A DNA stretch of 64,000 nt from Stutzerimonas stutzeri TS44 (GTDB lineage: Bacteria; Pseudomonadota; Gammaproteobacteria; Pseudomonadales; Pseudomonadaceae). Below, piece by piece: positions 53,573 through 64,000 of the stretch. Position numbers and translations under genes: made by a program. The number at the start of each line of letters is the position of its first letter. Position 1 is the stretch's first letter. The stretch spans positions 310,001-374,000 of the forward strand of contig AJXE01000002.1 of NCBI GenBank assembly GCA_000263395.1, read 5' to 3'. The notes beneath the pieces were generated by a model. It searched no databases, was not told where the DNA came from, and saw nothing but the letters and a program-made list of their open reading frames with translations.

Positions 53573-54397
53573 CTACTCGATCTCGAACAATCCGTCACGA
53601 ATCTGCGCCCCAGCCAGGCGTTGGCGGATGTCGTCGTCGATGCGCGGGTCGTCCGGAGCGTAGAGCATCACCTGGCGGTAGGCGTTGACGCGGTTGATCT
53701 CGCTGCCCAGGTAGTCCCACACCACGCGGGTGCACGCCGGGGTGCGGCGGTCGCCGCTGGAGACGCCGGTCTTCAGGCCGTTGAGGCGGCCGATGCGGCT
53801 CTTGAAGCTGGGGATGAGGATGGTCTGGCTCATCTCGTTGTCGGTCAGCGACTCGTAGTCGATGAGGAACAGCCGGTCCTGCAGGTAGAACGCCGCGCCC
53901 AGGTAGCGGCAGCGCACCACCCACTCCTCGGCCGGCGCGTTGCCGGCGCGCGAGCGTTCCTGGCGCTCCTGGCGCTCGAAGACGAAGCTGCCGCGATCCT
54001 CGCGCAGGTGCACCAGCGACAGCAGGATCTGCCCCGGCACCGACATGCAGTTGGCGTACTCGAAGTAGTAGCCGCAGTAGCGCGACAGCAGGCTGCTGGC
54101 GTTGTCGCGCAGCGGCTGGAACAGCTCCAGCAGCGGATCGCTGGCGCCACTGTGCTCCTGGTCGTGGCGGCGCAGGCCGATCAGCTGGGCGAACTGCTCG
54201 CTGGGCTGGCCCAGTTCGTAGGCCTCGACGCCGAAGAAATCGCAGATGCGCTTGAGGTTGTGCGCGGTCGGCCGGCTCTGGCCACCGAGGTAGCGGTTGA
54301 ACTGCGCGCGGTTGATGCCGAGCTTGCGGCAAACCTCGGCGATCGAGCGGTAGTGGCTGCACAGCAGTTTGAGGTTGTCACCCAGGTGTTCGTACAT
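53573..54397 (-). CDS. XRE-type transcriptional regulator with C-terminal ligand domain
   Basis: 274 residues. The N-terminal helix-turn-helix (about 6-60) reads LKLLCSHYRSIAEVCRKLGINRAQFNRYLGGQSRPTAHNLKRICDFFGV. The C-terminal ~200 residues have no motif I recognise (YYFEYANCMSVPG, EEWVVRCRYLGAAFYLQ). Because it faces the amino-acid symporter gene and converges on the ABC operon, it could regulate one of them. Ligand unknown. Confidence 0.8.
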   Translation of the reverse strand: MYEHLGDNLKLLCSHYRSIAEVCRKLGINRAQFNRYLGGQSRPTAHNLKRICDFFGVEAYELGQPSEQFAQLIGLRRHDQEHSGASDPLLELFQPLRDNASSLLSRYCGYYFEYANCMSVPGQILLSLVHLREDRGSFVFERQERQERSRAGNAPAEEWVVRCRYLGAAFYLQDRLFLIDYESLTDNEMSQTILIPSFKSRIGRLNGLKTGVSSGDRRTPACTRVVWDYLGSEINRVNAYRQVMLYAPDDPRIDDDIRQRLAGAQIRDGLFEIE

Positions 54398-54549
54398 GGC
54401 GGCGGCCTACTGATGCTGGTGACGCGAGTCTAGCATCAACTCGCGTCGGTTCGCCGCGACCTGCGCAATTGCACGGCCAGGGGCTGCGGCCGAATCATTT
54501 CCGCCCTGCACGTTGTCTACTCGCAAAACAACAAGAGAGACCTTCCCCC

Positions 54550-55983
<1,434 letters not shown>

Positions 55984-56000
55984 GCACCCGCTCGCATCGG

Positions 56001-56137
56001 GCACCTCTAAAAACGTAGGCGAGGCAGCCAGCGCAAGGCGAAAACAGGCGAAAAAGCGCAGTTTACGAGTGGTAAACGAGCATTTTTGAGCCTGTTTTCA
56101 ACACAGCGATGGCAACGCAGATAGTTTTTAGCGGTGC
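56001..56137. repeat. MITE-like imperfect palindrome
   Basis: 137 bp, with terminal inverted repeats GCACCTCTAAAAAC / GTTTTTAGCGGTGC (13 of 14 paired). The two halves are complementary over most of their length, both carrying GAAAACAGGC-type inner segments and meeting near TTTACGAGTGGTAAACG. No coding capacity. The appearance is of a non-autonomous transposable repeat found in Pseudomonas intergenic regions. Confidence 0.75.
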
Positions 56138-56147
56138 CTAACGATCG

Positions 56148-56171
56148 ACAGGGGGCTCCCAGGCCCCCTGT
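56148..56171 (+). terminator. Hairpin terminator upstream of asparaginase gene
   Basis: A perfect 9-bp stem ACAGGGGGC/GCCCCCTGT with a 6-nt loop, then TGCGTTT. Probably ends the symporter transcript beyond the palindrome. Confidence 0.6.
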
Positions 56172-56189
56172 TGCGTTTGAGGAGATCCC

Positions 56190-57182
56190 ATGCCGGCTTC
56201 CAGAAAGACCCTGGTGCTGTACACCGGCGGCACCATTGGCATGCAGCAGAGCGCCGACGGGCTGATGCCCGCCTCCGGCTTCGCCGAACGCCTGCGCGCG
56301 CAACAGGCGCTGCAACCCGCGCGGGCGCTGCCAGACTGGCAGTTCCGCGAGCTGCTGCCGCCGATCGACAGCGCCAACATGACCCCACACCACTGGCTGG
56401 CGATTGCCGCGGCGATCCGCCAGGGCGTCGAGCAGGACGGCTGCGACGCCGTGCTGGTGCTGCATGGCACCGACACCCTGGCCTACAGTGCAGCGGCGCT
56501 GAGTTTCCTGTTGCTCGAGCTGGAGGCGCCGGTGCTGCTGACCGGCTCGATGCTGCCGGCCGGCGTGCCGGGCAGCGACGCCTGGGACAACCTGTTCGGC
56601 GCCCTGCAGGCCCTGCATGACGGCGCGGTAGCCGGCGTCCAGCTGTATTTCCACGACCACCTGCTGCACGGCGCCCGCGCCAGCAAGCTGGGCACCGCCA
56701 GCCTCGATGCGTTCGCCACGCTGCCGCGCCAGCGCCACGAGCCGCGCGGCAGCGGCATCCCGCCGCTTCTCGACTACCGCCAGCCACGCCAGCCGGTCGA
56801 GCTGGCGGTGCTGCCGCTGTATCCGGGCATCCAGGCGGCGCAGCTGCGCGCCGCGCTCGCCGGCAACGTGCGCGGGCTGGTGCTCGAATGCTACGGCAGC
56901 GGCACCGGACCGTCCGACGATGCCGAGCTGCTGGCCGCGCTGGCCGAGGCCCAGGCGCGCGGCGTGGTGCTGGTGGCGATCAGTCAGTGTCCGCAGGGCC
57001 ATGTGGATTTCGGCCTGTACGCCGCCGGCAGCCGTCTGGCCGCCTGCGGCCTGCTCGATGGCGGCGGCATGACGCGCGAGGCGGCGCTGGGCAAGCTGTT
57101 CGCCCTGCTCGGCGCAGGGCTGTCGCCCGCCGAGGTGGCGCACTGGTTCGCCGTCGACCTGTGCGGCGAGCGCGCCGACTGA
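56190..57182 (+). CDS. Asparaginase, AnsA-like cytoplasmic type
   Basis: 330 residues without a signal peptide. First active-site block LVLYTGGTIGMQQS (nucleophilic Thr), second block VLHGTDTLAYSAAALSF (Thr-Asp pair), then LTGSMLPAG. The small C-terminal domain has LECYGSGTGP. Hydrolyses asparagine to aspartate and ammonia; absence of export signal and overall pattern favour type I. Context with amino-acid transporters fits nitrogen scavenging. Confidence 0.92.
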   Translation: MPASRKTLVLYTGGTIGMQQSADGLMPASGFAERLRAQQALQPARALPDWQFRELLPPIDSANMTPHHWLAIAAAIRQGVEQDGCDAVLVLHGTDTLAYSAAALSFLLLELEAPVLLTGSMLPAGVPGSDAWDNLFGALQALHDGAVAGVQLYFHDHLLHGARASKLGTASLDAFATLPRQRHEPRGSGIPPLLDYRQPRQPVELAVLPLYPGIQAAQLRAALAGNVRGLVLECYGSGTGPSDDAELLAALAEAQARGVVLVAISQCPQGHVDFGLYAAGSRLAACGLLDGGGMTREAALGKLFALLGAGLSPAEVAHWFAVDLCGERAD

Positions 57183-57195
57183 CGCGCCGCCCGGC

Positions 57196-59694
<2,499 letters not shown>

Positions 59695-59761
59695 GGGAGC
59701 TCCAGCGCGCGGCGCGCTAACGGCTGATGGGCGAAAGCGGCGGGATCATATCACCGCGCCT

Positions 59762-59822
59762 GGCAAAACCCATTTTTGCCGATAGACGTACAGCAGGCCG
59801 TGCGCTGGCGCTTATCCAGCGC
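59762..59822 (-). other. Two hairpins after the dehydratase gene
   Basis: GCGCTGG/CCAGCGC (59802-59822) overlaps the gene's stop codon, and GGCAAAA/TTTTGCC (59762-59780) lies between it and the kinase. Neither has a clear T-tract on the minus strand. Confidence 0.35.
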
Positions 59823-61831
59823 TAGCCGCGCCGGCGCGCCAGTGCCGCCAGCCGTACCGCCGCGTTGGCCTCGCCGTGGCCGGCGTAGCCATTGCGCCGC
59901 TGCAAAAGCTCGACGCAGAAGCGCCCCCCGAACGGCGCGGTACACACCTGCAGCAGCTCGCCGCCGTGCGCATCGCGGTCGTACAGCACATTGCCGCGGG
60001 CCAGGCGCTGCAGGGTGGCGTCGTCGAGCGCGAAGCGCGCGGCGAGGTCAGCGTAGTAGTTGCGCGGTATCTCCAGCAGCGCCACGCCGGCCTGCTGGAG
60101 GCGCTCCACCTCGGCGAGCAGGTCGTCGCAGGCGAAGGCGATGCGCTGCAGCCCGGCGCCGCGGTAGCGCGCCAGCGCGTGAGCGACCGCCGTGTCGTCG
60201 TTCGGCGAGGTTTCCAGCGGCAGGCGCACCTGGCCGCAGCGGCTATGCACGGCGCGGCTGCGGATCAGCCCGCGGGGGTCGAACAGCACCGTCTCCTCGG
60301 CCACCTCGAAATCGAACAGGCTGCGGTAGAACAGCAGCCAGCTGGCCAGCCGCTCGGCCGGCAGCGCACAGGCCAGTTGGTCGATGCGCAGCAGGCCGCC
60401 GCTCGGCTGCGCCTGCGGGTCGATGCAAAAATCGGTGTCGTAGACGCTGTGTCCCGGCGCACCCGGTTCGACCAGATAGATCAGGCTGCCGTCCGGCGCG
60501 CGCACCGCCGGCACCTCCCGTTCGTCGGGGCCGACCAGGCCGCAGTAGGGCTGGGCGCGCAAGGCACAGGCACGCTCCAGTGCCGACGCCTCGTGCTCGA
60601 CCCGCAACGCCATCGCGCAGAGCGAGGTGCCGTGCGCGGCGAAGAAATCCGCGGCGAACGACTGCGGCTGGGCATTGAGCACGATGTTCGCCTCGCCCTG
60701 GCGATACAGCCACACCGCCTTGGAACGGTGCCGGCCGACGCGGGCGAAACCCAGGCGTTCGAGCCAGCCGCCGAGGCGTTCGGCCTGCGTGGCATCGACG
60801 GCGAATTCGAGGAAGTCGAGCTGCGCCTGGCTGGCGGCCGGCGGTGCGGCGAACAGCTTGCCGCGCGGCGTCGCGCCCTGCTGCTCCAGGCACTGGCGGG
60901 TCTGCTCCTCCAGATAGAGCAGCGCGCGCAGGCCGTCGGCGGCGCTGGTCGGCGCGGGCGCGGCACGCAGGCCATCGTTGAAGATTTCCAGCGACAGCGG
61001 CCCGCGATAGCCGCTGCGCAGCACCGGCGCGAGAAAGCCGGCCAGATCGAACCCGCCCTGCCCCGGGAAGCAGCGGTGATGGCGGCTCCACGGCAGCACG
61101 TCGAGCGTGAGCAGCGGCGCATCGGCCAGCTGCACGAAGAAGATCTTCTCGGCGGGCAGCGCGGCGATGCCGGCCGGATCGTCGCGCAGCGCCAGGGTGT
61201 GGAAGCTGTCGAGGACGATGCCGAGCGCCGGGTGATCGGCCTGCGCCACCAGTTCCCAGGCCTGGCCCCAGGTCTGTACATGGCGGCCCCAGGCGAGTGC
61301 CTCGTAGCCGATGCGCAGGCCGCGGGCCTGCGCGCGCTCGGCCAGCTGGGCGAGGTCGGCGGCGAGAATGCCCGGCTCGCCCAGCGTCTCGGCCTGGGTG
61401 TTGCTGCAGACCAGCAGCAGGTCGGTGCCCAGTTCCTGCATCAGGTCGAACTTGCGCTCGGCACGCTCGAGGTTGCGCTGCACGAGCTCGCGCGGGCAGC
61501 CCTCGAAGTCGCGGAACGGCTCGAACAGCGCGATGCCGATGCCCAGCTCCTCGCACAGCCGCCGCACCTCGGCCGGGCTGCCCGGGTGATGCAGCAGATC
61601 GGTCTCGAACAGCTCGACCGCGTCGAAGCCGGCCGCGGCGATGGCGCGCAGCTTGTTCGGCAGGCTGCCGCTCAGCGAAACGGTGGAAATTGCCCGCGGC
61701 CAGCGCCAGCCGCGCTCGCCGGGACGCATCCGGAGCGGCGTGGCGACCGCCTGGGCGCGGTTCACCCGCGGGAATGCCGCCAGGCTGGCGGCCAGCGGCA
61801 CGGTGGCCGGCTCAGTGCGCGGTGCGATCAT
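59822..61831 (-). CDS. quiC: 3-dehydroshikimate dehydratase with HPPD-like domain (QuiC type)
   Basis: 669 residues. An N-terminal TIM barrel of the AP-endonuclease-2 family (about 50-320) begins ISTVSLSGSLPNKLRAIAAAGFDAVELFE, with likely metal ligands in RIGYEALAWGRH, IVLDSFHTL and PLSLEIFND. A C-terminal 4-hydroxyphenylpyruvate-dioxygenase-like vicinal-oxygen-chelate domain (about 350-650) starts LDFLEFAVDA. This fusion is the Pseudomonas QuiC layout that makes protocatechuate from 3-dehydroshikimate. A ~45-residue N-terminal extension is unusual; a start at 61729 would remove most of it. It overlaps the upstream adenylation-carrier-thioesterase gene by 20 bp. Confidence 0.85.
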   Translation of the reverse strand: MIAPRTEPATVPLAASLAAFPRVNRAQAVATPLRMRPGERGWRWPRAISTVSLSGSLPNKLRAIAAAGFDAVELFETDLLHHPGSPAEVRRLCEELGIGIALFEPFRDFEGCPRELVQRNLERAERKFDLMQELGTDLLLVCSNTQAETLGEPGILAADLAQLAERAQARGLRIGYEALAWGRHVQTWGQAWELVAQADHPALGIVLDSFHTLALRDDPAGIAALPAEKIFFVQLADAPLLTLDVLPWSRHHRCFPGQGGFDLAGFLAPVLRSGYRGPLSLEIFNDGLRAAPAPTSAADGLRALLYLEEQTRQCLEQQGATPRGKLFAAPPAASQAQLDFLEFAVDATQAERLGGWLERLGFARVGRHRSKAVWLYRQGEANIVLNAQPQSFAADFFAAHGTSLCAMALRVEHEASALERACALRAQPYCGLVGPDEREVPAVRAPDGSLIYLVEPGAPGHSVYDTDFCIDPQAQPSGGLLRIDQLACALPAERLASWLLFYRSLFDFEVAEETVLFDPRGLIRSRAVHSRCGQVRLPLETSPNDDTAVAHALARYRGAGLQRIAFACDDLLAEVERLQQAGVALLEIPRNYYADLAARFALDDATLQRLARGNVLYDRDAHGGELLQVCTAPFGGRFCVELLQRRNGYAGHGEANAAVRLAALARRRG

Positions 61832-64000
61832 GGTCGGGGGACTCGGTGAGGGAAATCAGCGGAGCGGACTCGGCCTGCTCCAGCAGGGCGCGCAGCGGCG
61901 TGGCGATCGAGGCGGTGTAGTCCTTCACGCAGCGGTGATGACCGCCGAGCACGTCATAACTCTCGAAGCGGATGCCCATGTTGCGCCACGCATGACTGTT
62001 GTAGTCGGCGGAGAAGTACACCACCGGCGCCGCCAGCCGCCCGGGCAGGTAACGCGCCATCGCCAGCGAGTAGCGCTGGAAGCGTTCGCGCACCTCCAGG
62101 TCGCGCGCCGTCGGCGCGGCCTCCGCACCGGCGCGGCGCAGCAGGCGCCCGCCGAGCTTGCGCAGCAAGTTGGCGATACGCTTGGGATAGGGCCATTTGC
62201 TGGTCTCGCCGAAGCGGCTCAGCGCCTCGTAGGTGCGCGCCAGCAGCGCTTCCGACAGCAGCGCGTCGGTGCTGCGCAGGATGGCGCGCGACCAGGGCCG
62301 CACATTGGCGGTCGGCGGGTCGATCAGCGCGACGATCTCCACCTCCGCGCCGGCCTCGATCAGCAGCCGCGCGGTTTCGAACGCCACCAGCGCGCCGTTG
62401 CAGTAGCCGCCGATGCGATACGGACCGCGCGCCTGGCGTTCGAGGATCAGCGGCAGCCGCGCGCGCGCCATCTGCTCGACGGATGCGGGAATCGGCTCGT
62501 TGTCCAGGCCGTGCGGGGCGATGGCGATCAGCGGTTGCCGCGCGCCGAGCAGCTTGGCCAGGCGGCGGATGTAGTAGCCGCCCTGGGCGAAGTCGCCATG
62601 GAACCAGAACAGCGGCGTGTGCTGCGGATCCGGGTTGAACTCGATCACCGGGATCACCTGTCCGGCGAGATCCTGCAGGCGCGCGGCGAGCTGGCGCGCG
62701 CTCTCCTCGACCAGCACCGACTCGGGAATCATGCGCCCGAGCAGCTGTTCGAGTTCGGCGAGCATCTCGGTGGCGAGCAGCGAGTCGCCGCCGCAGTCGA
62801 AGAAGTTGTCGTCCGGACCGACCGCGTCGGTCTTCAGCAGCCGTCGCCAGACGCTCAGCACCTCGCGCTCCAGCGGCCTCAGCTGCGCCTCCGGCGTGCC
62901 GGCGCGCTCACGCGCCTGGGCGGCGCGCAGTGCCAGCAACGCATCGCTCAGGCGGTGGCGCAGCACCTTGCCGGTCAGCCCGCGCGGCAGTTCGTCGAGC
63001 AGCTGGATGCGCCGCGGCACCTTGAAATACACCAGTTCGCCGCGCAGGAACTCGCGCAGCGCCTCGGCTTCCACCTGCATGCCCGGGCGCAGCACCACCG
63101 CGGCGGCGACGTCCTGGCCGAGGCGCGGATGCGGCACGGCGAACGCGGCGGCCTCGGCCACCGCCGGGTGGCGCAGCAGCGCGTCGTCGACTTCCTGCAG
63201 ACTGACCTTTTCGCCGCCGCGGTTGATCACCTCGCGCAGGCGCCCGTGCAGGCGCAGGAAGCCATCTTCGTCGAGGCTGCCGAGATCGCCGCTGTGGAAC
63301 CAGCCATCGCGAAAGGCCGCCTGGTTCAGCGCCGGGTCGCCGAGGTAGCCGGCCATCAGCGTCGGCCCGCTGAGCAGCACCTCGCCGCGCTCGCCGGCGG
63401 CGACCGACGTGCCCGCCTCGTCGACGATGCGCACGCAACCGGGCAGCGGCCGGCCGACCGTGCCGGCCTTGTGCTCGCCGGCAAACGGCGTGTTCGCCGC
63501 GACCTGCGCGGCCTCGCTGGAGCCGTAGTGTTCGAGCAGCGGCATGCCCAGCGCCGTCTGCAGGCCGTCAATGATGTCGCGCTGCAGCGGCGCGCCGCCC
63601 GAGGAGGCGAAGCGCAACCGATGGCCGGCGAACGATTCGGGGCGGCTGTGGCTGGCTTCGAGCACCGCGCGATGCAGCGCCGGGCCGGCGGAATACCAGC
63701 TCGGCTGGAGCGTTTCGAGCCACTCGTGCAGGTCCACGGTCGCCGGGCTGAGCGGAAACGCCACGCTGCCGCCGCTCAGCAGCGGGGTGAGGATGGTCAC
63801 CTTGAAGCCGTGCGAGTAGTACGGCGCCGAGACGCACAGGCAGCGGTCCTCGGCGCTCAGGCGGAACCAGCGCTGCCAGTTCCGCGCGGCGGCGAGCATG
63901 TTGCGGTGGCTGAACGGGATCAGCTTGGGCCGCGCGGTGGTGCCGGAGCTGCGCAGGATGAACGCCGGCGCGTCCGCTTCCGGCTCGGCATCGGGTGCCG
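61812..64000 (-). CDS. Adenylation-carrier-thioesterase protein (5' truncated by window)
   Basis: At least 729 residues; the start lies beyond 64000. The frame enters with the adenylation core ILRSSGTTARPK and continues with YGSSEA, WFHSGDLG, GRLREVINRGGEKVS (acyl-CoA-ligase-like). A carrier domain follows with the phosphopantetheine serine in DNFFDCGGDSLLATEM. A C-terminal thioesterase/alpha-beta hydrolase (last ~270 residues) has the nucleophile elbow GGYCNGALVAFE, cysteine replacing serine, and a late GGHHRC His. It should activate an acid, load it and release or couple it. Overlap with the dehydratase gene suggests protocatechuate or a derivative as substrate, which is inference. Confidence 0.85.
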   Translation of the reverse strand, partial: APDAEPEADAPAFILRSSGTTARPKLIPFSHRNMLAAARNWQRWFRLSAEDRCLCVSAPYYSHGFKVTILTPLLSGGSVAFPLSPATVDLHEWLETLQPSWYSAGPALHRAVLEASHSRPESFAGHRLRFASSGGAPLQRDIIDGLQTALGMPLLEHYGSSEAAQVAANTPFAGEHKAGTVGRPLPGCVRIVDEAGTSVAAGERGEVLLSGPTLMAGYLGDPALNQAAFRDGWFHSGDLGSLDEDGFLRLHGRLREVINRGGEKVSLQEVDDALLRHPAVAEAAAFAVPHPRLGQDVAAAVVLRPGMQVEAEALREFLRGELVYFKVPRRIQLLDELPRGLTGKVLRHRLSDALLALRAAQARERAGTPEAQLRPLEREVLSVWRRLLKTDAVGPDDNFFDCGGDSLLATEMLAELEQLLGRMIPESVLVEESARQLAARLQDLAGQVIPVIEFNPDPQHTPLFWFHGDFAQGGYYIRRLAKLLGARQPLIAIAPHGLDNEPIPASVEQMARARLPLILERQARGPYRIGGYCNGALVAFETARLLIEAGAEVEIVALIDPPTANVRPWSRAILRSTDALLSEALLARTYEALSRFGETSKWPYPKRIANLLRKLGGRLLRRAGAEAAPTARDLEVRERFQRYSLAMARYLPGRLAAPVVYFSADYNSHAWRNMGIRFESYDVLGGHHRCVKDYTASIATPLRALLEQAESAPLISLTESPDHDRTAH

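Overview
The window looks like chromosome of a high-GC Pseudomonas sensu lato (gammaproteobacterium). The evidence is gene content and order: algB-kinB-ampDh2-diguanylate cyclase-nuclease-dsbA-cytochrome c4-engB; ubiI-ubiH-pepP-ygfB facing a small coiled-coil gene, zapA, 6S RNA and a 5-formyl-THF ligase; secB-grxC-rhodanese facing gpmI-envC-ctpA; hisBHAF; and asmA-mutY-yggX-tRNA-Phe. These blocks match what I remember of Pseudomonas genomes, but I ran no database search and do not assign a species.

Layout. Positions 1-8.4 kb hold the alginate-type two-component pair (AlgB cut by the window edge), a lipoprotein amidase, a GGDEF enzyme, DsbA, cytochrome c4 and EngB. From 8.5 to 13 kb are two glycine-cleavage genes (gcvH, gcvT) and an iron(III) ABC permease plus binding protein. 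From 13 to 18.9 kb are ubiquinone hydroxylases, PepP, YgfB, ZapA and 6S RNA. From 19 to 29.3 kb come small housekeeping genes, SecB, glycolysis and cell-separation genes (EnvC, CtpA) and an NfeD/SPFH membrane pair. From 29.3 to 32.2 kb the histidine genes are separated by heptad-repeat hairpins. From 32.4 to 36.6 kb are a PanM-like protein, AsmA, MutY, YggX and tRNA-Phe.

Positions 36.6-44.95 kb are an integrated element of about 8.3 kb at the 3' end of tRNA-Phe. It has a P4-type integrase, an AlpA-like regulator, a winged-helix protein, a C4-like antisense RNA module in a leader with competing hairpins, a Toprim primase-like protein, a DUF3631 ATPase and small unknown proteins. About 0.9 kb of non-coding DNA follows, with a long inverted repeat and short repeats at about 11-bp spacing. 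No capsid, terminase, conjugation or obvious cargo gene is present. I interpret it as a minimal phage-satellite-like element, and it is the most interesting part of the window.

From 45 to 49.5 kb is a Fur-box-preceded TonB receptor with DUF3649, PepSY and DUF3325 membrane proteins (siderophore uptake and reduction). From 49.6 to 57.2 kb are amino-acid functions: a solute-binding protein, a complete polar amino-acid ABC transporter, an XRE-type regulator, an alanine/sodium symporter and an L-asparaginase, with a palindromic MITE-like repeat between the last two. From 57.2 to 64 kb, all on the minus strand, are a hybrid sensor-like histidine kinase without a receiver, a 3-dehydroshikimate dehydratase/HPPD-like fusion, and an adenylation-carrier-thioesterase protein running off the window. 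The last two overlap and probably form a small secondary-metabolite pathway built on protocatechuate.
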